Part shown: positions 1-5,207 of the stretch, one piece after another | Position numbering within the stretch: position 1 is the first letter of the stretch | How the letters are laid out: each line of letters starts with the position of its first letter | Assembly: GCA_021203285.1 (NCBI GenBank) | Contig: JAJQBM010000055.1 | Coordinates: 1-5,207 of the forward strand | Direction: 5' to 3' | From: Clostridiales bacterium | GTDB lineage: Bacteria; Bacillota; Clostridia; Lachnospirales; Lachnospiraceae | DNA: 5,207 nucleotides | The notes under the pieces: generated by a model | Told to the model about the DNA's origin: nothing | Database searches by the model: none | The model's input: only the letters and a program-made list of their open reading frames with translations | Made by a program: the position numbers and the translations under genes

Positions 1-858
1 AAAGAGATGCTTGAACCGCCCCTGCTCCCGGAGGAAATCCTCGATGGGCAGTTTCTTTCGCGGCTCGTAGGTCAGCCGCCACTTCCCGTGCTCAACCTCG
101 AACATCGGCCAGTAGCAGGTCTCCACCGCCAGCTTGCAGATCTTCATGATGTCCGCCGTCTCATAGCGCCAGCCGCGCGGGCAGGGCGTCAGGATATTCA
201 GGAAGGAAGCGCCCTCTGTGTAGATCGCCTTCTCCGCCTTCTTATGGATATCGGAGAAGTTGCCGATCATCGTGGTCTGTCCGACGTATGCCACATCGTG
301 ATCCGCGATGATGGAAGCCAAATCCTTCCGGCTCTGCATCTTTCCGTTGGACTGTGTGCCGACCGGCGTCGTCGTCGTGTCCGCAAACCGCGGCGTCGCG
401 GAGGAACGCTGGATGCCGGTATTCATGTAGGCACCGTTGTCATAGCAGACATACACCAGATCGTGTCCGCGCTCCATCGCACCGGAGAGGGACTGAAAAC
501 CGATGTCATAGGTGCCGCCGTCCCCGCCAAAGGTGATAAACTTAAAGGTCTGATCCTCGGGCAGCCGTCCGCGTTTTTTCAGGGCGCGGTAGGCGGTCTC
601 CACACCGCTTAAGGTCGCGCCGCCATTTTCAAAGGCGTTGTGGATGTAGCTGTCCTCCCATGATGTGTAGGGATACATAAAGGAGGAAACCTCCAGACAT
701 CCCGTCGCGTTGCCGATCACGGCCTGATCGCCCTCGTGGAGCGCCCGCAGCACGGCACGGACCGCGATGGTCGCGCCGCATCCGGCGCACATCCTGTGTC
801 CCGGGGCCAGACGTTCCGGCTTGCTCATAACCTGTTTAAAATTATATTTCTCAGCCAT
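1..858 (-). CDS. porB: Pyruvate:ferredoxin oxidoreductase (pyruvate synthase) beta subunit, 3' end cut by window edge
   Basis: This is the TPP-binding subunit of the enzyme that interconverts pyruvate + CoA and acetyl-CoA + CO2 with ferredoxin; it acts in the cytoplasm. The 286 residues present show C24-x-x-C27, C54 (in ATGCLE) and C226 (in TPCPRGW), the four-cysteine pattern of the proximal [4Fe-4S] cluster. The Mg-TPP motif begins at GDGG (112-115) and ends at DN 140-141, running into YMNTGIQRSSATP (144-156). That last stretch is characteristic of pyruvate-type rather than 2-oxoglutarate-type enzymes. The ATG start at 858 follows a GGAGG at 868-872 that overlaps the TAG stop of the alpha gene, leaving 13 nt between the genes and implying translational coupling. 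Family members are usually a little over 300 residues, so perhaps 20-30 residues lie beyond the left edge. No frameshift is seen. Substrate (pyruvate) is inferred from motifs; another 2-oxoacid is possible but less likely. Confidence 0.94.
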   Translation of the reverse strand, partial: MAEKYNFKQVMSKPERLAPGHRMCAGCGATIAVRAVLRALHEGDQAVIGNATGCLEVSSFMYPYTSWEDSYIHNAFENGGATLSGVETAYRALKKRGRLPEDQTFKFITFGGDGGTYDIGFQSLSGAMERGHDLVYVCYDNGAYMNTGIQRSSATPRFADTTTTPVGTQSNGKMQSRKDLASIIADHDVAYVGQTTMIGNFSDIHKKAEKAIYTEGASFLNILTPCPRGWRYETADIMKICKLAVETCYWPMFEVEHGKWRLTYEPRKKLPIEDFLREQGRFKHLF

Positions 859-871
859 TTTCCGAAACCTC

Positions 872-2053
872 CTATGCTCTCAGCCCGATATACTGGTACT
901 GCTCGATCTCTTTTCCGGTGGCAACGGACTCCTCCATCGCGGCGAAGACCTCCTTCGCCTCATCGGTCGTGAAATCCCGGCCGCCGAGACCGTAGATGTA
1001 GTTTGTCGTGTTGATATAGATCTTGCTGCGGTACAGACCTGCCGTCATCTCCGCGCCCAGCGGTCCGCCGTGGCCGTTGTAGCTCTCGCAGCGGTCCAGA
1101 ATCGCGACTGCTTTGCAATTTCTCAGAGCCTGTGCGATCTCCTCCGCCGGGAACGGGCGGAATACGCGAAGCTTTAAGACGCCGACCTTTTTCCCCTCCT
1201 CGCGCAGCTCGTCCGCCGCCTGCTTGGCCGTGCCCGCTGCGGAACCGATCAGTAGCATAATGTAATCCGCGTCCTCGGTCCGGTACTCCTCAAACAATCC
1301 GTACTCTCTGCCGGAAATCTGGGCGTATTCTTTTGCCACATCCAGAATGACCTGTTTTGCATTCTGCAGCGCGATGAGCTGGTTTTTCCTTCCCTCCATC
1401 ACATAGTTGGTGACCGAGTAGGGGCCGACGGAAACCGGCTTGCCGGGATTTAACATATACTCCTCCGGCTCATACTCGCCGACAAACGCCTTCACCGGCT
1501 CGTCCTCCATCAGCTCGATGTTCTCCACCGCATGGCTGGTGACAAAACCGTCCTGGCAGATCATGATCGGCAGGCGGACGTTTTTGTTCTCCGCAATGCG
1601 GTACGCCTGAAGCATGTTGTCGTAGACTTCCTGAGTATTCTCCGCGTAGATCTGAATCCACCCGGTATCGCGGGCGCCCATACCGTCCGTGTGGTCGCAG
1701 TTGATATTGATCGGGCCGGACAGCGTGCGGTTCACCAGCGCCAACGCGATGGGCATCCGGTTGGAGGCCGCCAGCAGCAGCTCCTCCCACATCAGAGCCA
1801 ATCCCGCCGAGGAGGTCGCCGTCAGGGTACGCGCCCCCGCCGCCTCAGAACCGATGCTGGCACTCATCGCCGAGTGCTCGCTCTCCACCGGGATAAACTC
1901 GGTGTCAATCTCGCCGTTCGCGATATATGTAGAGACCATCTGCGGAATCTCTGTGGACGGTGTGATGGGAAACGTCGGCATCACGTCCGGGTTAATCTGT
2001 CTGATCGCATAGGCAACGGCCTCGTTGCCCGACATTCTCTCTTTGATCGCCAT
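872..2053 (-). CDS. porA: Pyruvate:ferredoxin oxidoreductase alpha subunit
   Basis: This 393-residue subunit pairs with the beta subunit to form the TPP active site and has the usual length for PorA. Residues 29-34 (PITPST) are the signature Thr-containing loop; by analogy with the single-chain Desulfovibrio enzyme, T31 would contact the substrate carboxylate. ESEHSAM (57-63) supplies the conserved Glu near the TPP aminopyrimidine, and R109 in VNRTLSGP is the likely second substrate contact. These residue roles come from family knowledge, not alignment. The C-terminal half holds the transketolase-C-like domain, with LRVFRPFP and the PorA-typical GLGGRDFT at 355-362. The start is the ATG at 2053, because AAGGAGG lies 10 nt upstream and the protein then begins MAIKERMSGN as PorA proteins do. 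An in-frame ATG at 2116 would add 21 residues without family character. The ATG shares one base with the delta stop (TAATG), so translation is probably coupled. Confidence 0.95.
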   Translation of the reverse strand: MAIKERMSGNEAVAYAIRQINPDVMPTFPITPSTEIPQMVSTYIANGEIDTEFIPVESEHSAMSASIGSEAAGARTLTATSSAGLALMWEELLLAASNRMPIALALVNRTLSGPININCDHTDGMGARDTGWIQIYAENTQEVYDNMLQAYRIAENKNVRLPIMICQDGFVTSHAVENIELMEDEPVKAFVGEYEPEEYMLNPGKPVSVGPYSVTNYVMEGRKNQLIALQNAKQVILDVAKEYAQISGREYGLFEEYRTEDADYIMLLIGSAAGTAKQAADELREEGKKVGVLKLRVFRPFPAEEIAQALRNCKAVAILDRCESYNGHGGPLGAEMTAGLYRSKIYINTTNYIYGLGGRDFTTDEAKEVFAAMEESVATGKEIEQYQYIGLRA

Positions 2054-2358
2054 TATTCCACACCCTCCTTCATCACAATCGCGCCGAACGGACATACCGC
2101 CGCGCAGATCCCGCATCCTTTGCAGTGATCCAGATCAAAAGGCAGCCGTTTGCCGTCCTTTACCGGAATGCTGCTGTCCGGGCAAACCGGCGTACACAGC
2201 AGGCACTGCTTGCACTTATCCTCCAGATAAACCGGGGTGTTATTTCTCCACTCGCCGGTCTTAAACAGCTTCGAGGTACCTGCAGCAAAAATCTGCATTC
2301 CTTCCGTCATGCCGGTATGGGGAGTTTTCTCGTTAATCTTTGTAATATCAGTTCTCAT
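2053..2358 (-). CDS. porD: Pyruvate:ferredoxin oxidoreductase delta subunit, 2x[4Fe-4S] ferredoxin-like
   Basis: This 101-residue iron-sulfur subunit relays electrons from the alpha/beta active site toward external ferredoxin. Two classical cluster motifs are visible: C49-K-Q-C52-L-L-C55-x3-C59-P and C79-K-G-C82-G-I-C85-x3-C89-P. As in bacterial-type ferredoxins, the last Cys of each motif probably ligates the other cluster. The N-terminal stretch of about 40 residues (with the conserved-looking GEWR segment) precedes the ferredoxin domain, as in other PorD proteins. The ATG start at 2358 lies inside the end of the gamma gene (11-nt overlap) and is preceded by a GGGAGGAG SD about 6 nt upstream. 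The stop overlaps the alpha start by one base. Length and motif spacing are normal, and I see nothing truncated. Confidence 0.94.
   Translation of the reverse strand: MRTDITKINEKTPHTGMTEGMQIFAAGTSKLFKTGEWRNNTPVYLEDKCKQCLLCTPVCPDSSIPVKDGKRLPFDLDHCKGCGICAAVCPFGAIVMKEGVE
2054..2071 (-). promoter_or_regulatory. Ribosome binding site that decides the porA start
   Basis: On the minus strand GAAGGAGGG lies 10 nt before the ATG at 2053. It sits inside the last codons of the delta gene. It favours the 393-residue PorA over a version starting at 2116, for which the added residues (rich in Arg, Gly and Cys) are simply the delta gene read in another frame. Confidence 0.8.
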
Positions 2359-2947
2359 CCTGCTCTCCTCCCTGCCGTGCCAGCGCGTCCAATGTCATCT
2401 GAAGCGCCTGCATGTTGCCCTCGATGGCCTCCGGCTTCTTGGCAAATTTATGCTGATAGGAATTGCGCATCTCATTTAAAAACACTTCCTGCGGCATCAC
2501 CTTTGTCACCGCCACCACGGCGGCCAGCATCGGGGAATTCGGGAAATATTTCCCAAGCGCCTCTTCCGAAATCTTTCTGGCGTCGATCGTATAGACCCTG
2601 CCCTGATAGCCGTTTAACTGCGGCCGGATCTCCTCCGGCGTCCGCGCGGTGTTGACGATGATCGCGCCCTCCTCCTTCAGGCCGGCTGTGACATCCACCG
2701 TGTGCAGCAGCGTCTCATCGACGACCGCCACAAAATCCGGATCGTAGATATTGGAATGTACCCGGATCACATCCTCACTGATCCGGTTAAACGCCGTGAT
2801 CGGCGCGCCCATACGCTCCGGGCCGTACTCCGGAAAGCCCTGTACATGTTTCCCGGTCTTAAACGCGACATCCGCCAGCAGAAGCGCCGCCGTCTTGGCA
2901 CCCTGGCCGCCCCGGCCATGCCATCTGATCTCAATTCCGTTCTTCAC
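2348..2947 (-). CDS. porC: Pyruvate:ferredoxin oxidoreductase gamma subunit
   Basis: This 199-residue protein is the gamma subunit, the counterpart of the gamma-type domain of single-chain pyruvate:ferredoxin oxidoreductases. GRGGQGAKTA (11-20) near the N terminus and PEYGPERMGAP (39-49) are the family hallmarks. DPDFVAVVDETLL and EEGAIIVNT follow, in keeping with the Rossmann-like fold. It is the first gene of the operon, and the order gamma-delta-alpha-beta is a known por layout. The start codon is GTG at 2947, supported by GAGGAG about 8 nt upstream; I found no in-frame ATG just upstream with a better SD. The symbol porC follows the naming used for four-gene por sets; the same subunit is called porG in some organisms. 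The start codon is the least certain detail. Confidence 0.93.
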   Translation of the reverse strand: MKNGIEIRWHGRGGQGAKTAALLLADVAFKTGKHVQGFPEYGPERMGAPITAFNRISEDVIRVHSNIYDPDFVAVVDETLLHTVDVTAGLKEEGAIIVNTARTPEEIRPQLNGYQGRVYTIDARKISEEALGKYFPNSPMLAAVVAVTKVMPQEVFLNEMRNSYQHKFAKKPEAIEGNMQALQMTLDALARQGGEQDEN

Positions 2948-3041
2948 TTTGATCTCTCCTCACGTAAAATATGTAAGCTGCCGTTATCCAAAGCAGAAAC
3001 AGCAACAAAAGTATACAAAAACAAGCATACGGAAAACCCGC
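2948..3041 (-). other. Untranslated leader of the por operon, about 93 nt
   Basis: This stretch lies between the predicted por transcription start (near 3041) and the GTG of the gamma gene. It is T-rich on the transcribed strand and ends in the GAGGAG SD. I see no strong hairpin, no terminator and no recognisable riboswitch. The only structure is a pair of imperfect direct repeats (3004-3016 and 3020-3030) described among the findings. It contains no convincing gene. Confidence 0.5.
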
Positions 3042-3047
3042 ACACTT

Positions 3048-3075
3048 TCTATAGTATATACATTTTTATTGTCAA
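3048..3075 (-). promoter_or_regulatory. Sigma-A type promoter of the por operon
   Basis: Read on the minus strand, a perfect -35 box TTGACA (3070-3075) is followed by 16 nt and then the -10 box TATAGA (3048-3053). The spacer is AT-rich. The predicted start is near 3041, about 93 nt upstream of the gamma gene. The perfect -35 suggests strong expression, as expected for a central metabolic enzyme. Box identity is seen directly; activity is inferred. Confidence 0.72.
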
Positions 3076-3092
3076 TGTAAAGAGAAAATGCC

Positions 3093-3121
3093 TTGCTTTT
3101 TTCCGATAACTGTGATATCCT
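3093..3121 (+). promoter_or_regulatory. Probable promoter of the tRNA-Leu gene
   Basis: TTGCTT (3093-3098) and TATCCT (3116-3121) are separated by 17 nt. The predicted start near 3128 lies about 19 nt before the mature tRNA. It points away from the por promoter, with 17 nt between the two -35 boxes. An alternative -10, TATTCT at 3121-3126, has a poorer spacing of 22 nt. Confidence 0.58.
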
Positions 3122-3146
3122 ATTCTGGCTTGAAAAATCAGGCTGC

Positions 3147-3230
3147 GCCACTGTGGCGGAATTGGCAGACGCACTTGACTCAAAATCAAGCGGGTTCACG
3201 CCCGTGCCGGTTCGAGTCCGGCCAGTGGCA
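3147..3230 (+). tRNA. tRNA-Leu, anticodon CAA
   Basis: This is an 84-nt type II tRNA. The acceptor stem GCCACTG (3147-3153) pairs with CAGTGGC (3223-3229), and A3230 is the discriminator base. The D stem is GCG/CGC with GG in the loop. The anticodon stem CTTGA/TCAAG encloses the loop CTCAAAA, giving anticodon CAA, which reads UUG. The long variable arm (CGGG/CCCG) and the A discriminator fit leucine. The T arm is GCCGG-TTCGAGT-CCGGC. CCA is not encoded (TAA follows), so it must be added by nucleotidyltransferase. The gene stands alone between two minus-strand operons, with its own apparent promoter upstream and a terminator starting 4 nt downstream. Confidence 0.96.
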
Positions 3231-3233
3231 TAA

Positions 3234-3275
3234 AAATGGCGGAGATGCAAGGATCTCCGCCATTTCTCTCTTTTT
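3234..3275. terminator. Bidirectional intrinsic terminator between tRNA-Leu and the lipoprotein gene
   Basis: AAATGGCGGAGAT (3234-3246) and its exact reverse complement (3253-3265) form a 13-bp stem with a 6-nt GCAAGG loop. On the plus strand a T-rich tract (TTTCTCTCTTTTT) follows, ending the tRNA transcript. On the minus strand the A-run at 3232-3236 becomes a five-T tract, ending the lipoprotein transcript. It also insulates the por operon from read-through, since both operons lie on the same strand. Confidence 0.9.
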
Positions 3276-3284
3276 CATTCCTTC

Positions 3285-3878
3285 TCACAGGACTAACGAC
3301 ACATACTCAATGGAGGACATATCCTCCCCATCGAAGATAAACTCCAGCTTCATACTACCTGTCTCATAGATCAGACCGTTGTCTGTCTCGGTATACCCAT
3401 CTCCGTATATGCCGATGACATCCTCCTTCGTATTCGAGAGATCGATCCCCTCCGGAGTCGCCACAGTGTCATCCATCAGGGTGATATAGGCGACAAGATT
3501 ATTCCCGTCGTCATCTGGATATGTCTCAATCTCATAGGAGCCATAATCGTACAGGTAGGCCGTTCCCTGACCCGCGCAGCTCGGCACCTCGTAGACACTC
3601 TTCGCCTCTCCAAGCTCTGCTACCAGCGCATCCGCATCCATATCCGGCGCGAGCGTCACTCCCTCTGCCTCAAAAACATAACCGGAGCTTTCGCTTTCCG
3701 TCTGTGTCTCCTCCTCCGCATCATCCTCTGTGGAAGCACTCGCCTCCTCTGTGGTTTCCGCCACAGCCGCCTCCTCTGTATCTGCGGAGGTGCTGCCGGA
3801 TGATGAACAACCGGCCAAAACAGCCGCTGTCGCAAGACCCATCGCCAACAGCAGACTTACTCTCACTTTCATCTTCAT
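3285..3878 (-). CDS. Acidic lipoprotein with a duplicated-looking C-terminal domain, function unknown
   Basis: I do not recognise a named family. The 197-residue protein starts with a lipoprotein signal: basic MKMKVR, a hydrophobic core, then lipobox LAGC with Cys at residue 24. After processing it would be lipid-anchored on the outer face of the membrane. Residues 25-66 are a low-complexity linker rich in Ser, Thr, Ala and Glu/Asp. The rest (about 67-197) is globular-looking and very acidic. It appears to have two related halves: ADALVAELGE followed by AYLYDYGSYEIETY (106-120), and KEDVIGIYGD followed by LIYETGSMKLEFIF (169-182), each ending in strand-like residues (AYITLM, IEYVSL). This resembles the repeated small alpha/beta units of BLIP-like or SmpA/OmlA-like proteins, but that is only inference. 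The start at 3878 is chosen for the SD placement. It is the last gene before the terminator, 36 nt after the SGNH gene, probably in the same operon. It may be a partner of that protein. Confidence 0.85.
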   Translation of the reverse strand: MKMKVRVSLLLAMGLATAAVLAGCSSSGSTSADTEEAAVAETTEEASASTEDDAEEETQTESESSGYVFEAEGVTLAPDMDADALVAELGEAKSVYEVPSCAGQGTAYLYDYGSYEIETYPDDDGNNLVAYITLMDDTVATPEGIDLSNTKEDVIGIYGDGYTETDNGLIYETGSMKLEFIFDGEDMSSIEYVSLVL

Positions 3879-3890
3879 CTGTATTCTCCT
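3879..3890 (-). promoter_or_regulatory. Ribosome binding site that decides the lipoprotein start
   Basis: On the minus strand AGGAGA (3885-3890) lies 6 nt before the ATG at 3878. A longer in-frame ATG at 3896 lies upstream of this SD, so ribosomes placed here cannot use it. The shorter start also gives a compact, normal lipoprotein signal. Confidence 0.8.
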
Positions 3891-3914
3891 TTTCATGTGA
3901 TATCGTTACCGTAT

Positions 3915-4946
3915 TTATTGCTCCAACGCCTCTGTCTGGCGTTCGATCTCTGCTCTATAGGCGGCAAGCTTCTCCGTCCACTCGCTCTCAAGCGTCTCCT
4001 CGCCGCGGCGACTGGTAAGGCCGCACTCCTCTGTCAGAATCTCTCCGAAATACGAGGATAGCTTTTCCGCGCCGGAAAGATTCAGATGCAGCCCTGCGTC
4101 ATACGTATCCGTACTGTAGTCTAACCCGATTTCTTCTGTCATGTCAAGGAAATTATAATACTTGAGGCCGTGCTCCTGTGCATATTCCTCAATCTGCTCG
4201 TCCCACTCATCATACCAGTAGGGATACAGGCTGGGCGCCTTGATCAGAACCAGCTCCACATCATTCTCCGCGCAAAGCTCCGTCATCATGTCCAAATAGT
4301 AGTAGGCGTTCTCCCCAAACGTGTAGTCGGACAGCGCTCTGCCGGTGGGCACATCCTCAGCCGGGAGCACATCCACCCGCATATAGTACCCGTTGAATGT
4401 GACCTCGTCCTTTTTCCAGAAATATTTAAAATCGTCCGCTGTCAGATCACTCCACCTGCTGTGATAGCGAAGAATTGGAAAGACATACTCGATAAAGCTC
4501 TCCTCCTCCGTCATGGATGCCCGAATACTGTTTACTTTGGACATCGACCATCTCATGCCATCCAGCGTCATCCGGTTGTAGCTCTCCTTCTGAGGCTCGT
4601 TAAACTCCATGGCAAGGACATTCCAGACGATCACATCCGGCGTCTCATACTTCAGCGACTCCTCCATCAGATAATAAGACTGCCACGGCAACTGCTCCGC
4701 ACTCCCGCGGATATAGCTGTTAATCCCGTATTCCTCCCAGAGGACAGCCGGTGAAAAATTCTCATAAACCTCACAGTCACCGATAAAGATAACATCATGA
4801 TCCATATTCTCATCATAATATTCCTCTATCATGCCGCCTTCCAGAATATCCGACATATATTTCGGCATGAGCAATCTCTGCAGAGCCAGCAGAATCAAAA
4901 TCACCGCAAGGATCGTGACCGCCCATTTTATTCTTCGCTTTGCCAT
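3915..4946 (-). CDS. Membrane-anchored SGNH-hydrolase-like protein with Cys at the nucleophile position
   Basis: This 343-residue protein has a short basic start (AKRRIKW) and one hydrophobic segment (about 9-26) without a cleavage site or lipobox, suggesting an N-terminal anchor with the rest outside the cell. The body looks like an SGNH/GDSL fold of the DltD/AlgJ-like kind. DVIFIGDCEVYENFSP (51-66) is block I, but the usual Ser after GD is Cys58 (TGT at 4773-4775). G81 (RGSAEQL) and N109 (VWNVLAM) are candidates for blocks II and III. DAGLHLNLSGAEKL (283-296) carries the C-terminal Asp/His block, with D283 and H287. Relatives often modify surface polymers by acyl transfer or hydrolysis; here the substrate is unknown, and Cys could mean a thiol nucleophile or loss of catalysis. 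The C-terminal tail (about 312-343) is charged and probably helical. The ATG at 4946 follows GAAGGA, 6 nt upstream, which overlaps the racemase stop; the gap is 3 nt, implying coupling. Confidence 0.86.
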   Translation of the reverse strand: MAKRRIKWAVTILAVILILLALQRLLMPKYMSDILEGGMIEEYYDENMDHDVIFIGDCEVYENFSPAVLWEEYGINSYIRGSAEQLPWQSYYLMEESLKYETPDVIVWNVLAMEFNEPQKESYNRMTLDGMRWSMSKVNSIRASMTEEESFIEYVFPILRYHSRWSDLTADDFKYFWKKDEVTFNGYYMRVDVLPAEDVPTGRALSDYTFGENAYYYLDMMTELCAENDVELVLIKAPSLYPYWYDEWDEQIEEYAQEHGLKYYNFLDMTEEIGLDYSTDTYDAGLHLNLSGAEKLSSYFGEILTEECGLTSRRGEETLESEWTEKLAAYRAEIERQTEALEQ

Positions 4947-4949
4947 AGT

Positions 4950-5207
4950 TCATCCTTCTGTAACCGCATCGGAAGTGATCAACTCCCGACAGCTTGCTTT
5001 TAACTTTTCGCAGGCATCCACGGCACACTTTGCCATAACCTGCATCGCATCCAGATATCCGGCTCCGATCGGATATTTCTCCCGGACAACGGACAGCTCC
5101 GTACATCCGAGAATAATGACCTCCGCACCGGCTTCGCGAAGCTCCTCCGATACGCGGAAAAAAGCATCCATATCCGCCGGTCGGCCCGCCTTCACATTTT
5201 CATATAT
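4950..5207 (-). CDS. Aspartate/glutamate racemase-family protein, C-terminal part (5' end cut by window edge)
   Basis: Only the last 85 residues are present; the reading frame stays open to the right edge, so the start lies outside. The visible part opens with IYENVKAGRP, then AGAEVIILGCTELSVV, where GCTEL contains the second catalytic Cys of the cofactor-independent Asp/Glu racemase superfamily. YLDAMQVMAKCAVDACEKLK is the closing helix seen in these enzymes. The motif style fits YgeA/aspartate racemase-type proteins better than MurI glutamate racemase, but substrate specificity cannot be read from this piece. The first catalytic Cys should be in the missing part. Such enzymes supply D-amino acids, for instance for the cell wall. 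The TGA stop is 3 nt from the SGNH gene start and lies within its SD region, so the two are very probably cotranscribed and coupled. The GTG at 5195 is an internal codon, not a start. Confidence 0.88.
   Translation of the reverse strand: MYENVKAGRPADMDAFFRVSEELREAGAEVIILGCTELSVVREKYPIGAGYLDAMQVMAKCAVDACEKLKASCRELITSDAVTEG

Noticed and set aside
7..612. A 201-codon open frame on the plus strand opposite porB
   Set aside because: It is the mirror of a well-supported TPP-binding subunit, has no SD or family motif, and is Arg/His/Leu-rich as expected for an antisense frame of GC-rich coding sequence.
2054..2116. Longer PorA beginning at the ATG at 2116
   Set aside because: The extra 21 residues are the delta gene read in another frame; a strong SD stands directly before the ATG at 2053 and the shorter start matches the family N terminus.
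1532..2128. A 198-codon plus-strand open frame opposite porA
   Set aside because: It lies antisense to clear PorA motifs, with Arg/His-rich composition and no recognisable domain.
2948..3146. Riboswitch, T-box or Rex site in the por leader or before the tRNA
   Set aside because: No terminator/antiterminator pair, no T-box sequence and no Rex-type palindrome could be found by eye.
2984..3250. An 88-codon minus-strand open frame across the tRNA and the intergenic gap
   Set aside because: It is antisense to the tRNA, runs through both promoters and part of the terminator, and has no SD or family features.
3879..3896. Longer lipoprotein beginning at the ATG at 3896
   Set aside because: The only good SD lies between this ATG and the one at 3878, so it serves the latter.
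3521..4018. A 165-codon Pro/Ser/His-rich plus-strand frame
   Set aside because: Its composition is the antisense image of the acidic low-complexity lipoprotein linker, and it crosses two real minus-strand genes.
1..5207. CRISPR array, insertion sequence, phage attachment site or integrase next to the tRNA
   Set aside because: No repeated spacer pattern, transposase, integrase or duplicated tRNA 3' end is present in the window.

Overview
The window looks like a chromosomal segment of a strictly anaerobic Firmicute, most likely a Lachnospiraceae/Clostridia member. The reasons are a four-subunit pyruvate:ferredoxin oxidoreductase, strong AGGAGG-type ribosome binding sites, a tRNA without an encoded CCA, and a Gram-positive style lipoprotein and membrane-anchored SGNH protein. 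The placement is inferred from protein character and gene style; no database search was possible. Coding sequence is moderately GC-rich, while the one real intergenic gap is AT-rich.

Left part (1-2947, minus strand): a tightly packed por operon transcribed right to left in the order gamma (GTG start), delta (2x[4Fe-4S] ferredoxin), alpha, beta. The genes overlap or nearly touch: gamma/delta overlap by 11 nt, delta/alpha share TAATG, and the alpha stop lies inside the beta SD. The beta gene runs off the left edge. Together the proteins interconvert pyruvate + CoA and acetyl-CoA + CO2 with ferredoxin as electron carrier: alpha and beta form the TPP active site, beta carries the proximal cluster, delta carries two ferredoxin-type clusters, and gamma completes the complex.

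Middle (2948-3284): a short regulatory hub. A good sigma-A promoter (TTGACA-16-TATAGA) drives por leftward through a leader of about 93 nt. A second promoter (TTGCTT-17-TATCCT) points rightward to a tRNA-Leu(CAA). A perfect 13-bp hairpin with T-rich tracts on both sides ends the tRNA transcript and the convergent lipoprotein operon.

Right part (3285-5207, minus strand): a three-gene set transcribed right to left. It consists of the C-terminal part of an aspartate/glutamate racemase-family protein (cut by the right edge), a membrane-anchored SGNH-fold protein whose usual Ser nucleophile is Cys, and a lipoprotein whose globular part appears to be two related halves. The 3-nt racemase/SGNH gap and the terminator after the lipoprotein support one transcript. 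A cell-surface role is inferred; the exact job is unknown. This set is the best candidate in the window for something not well described.
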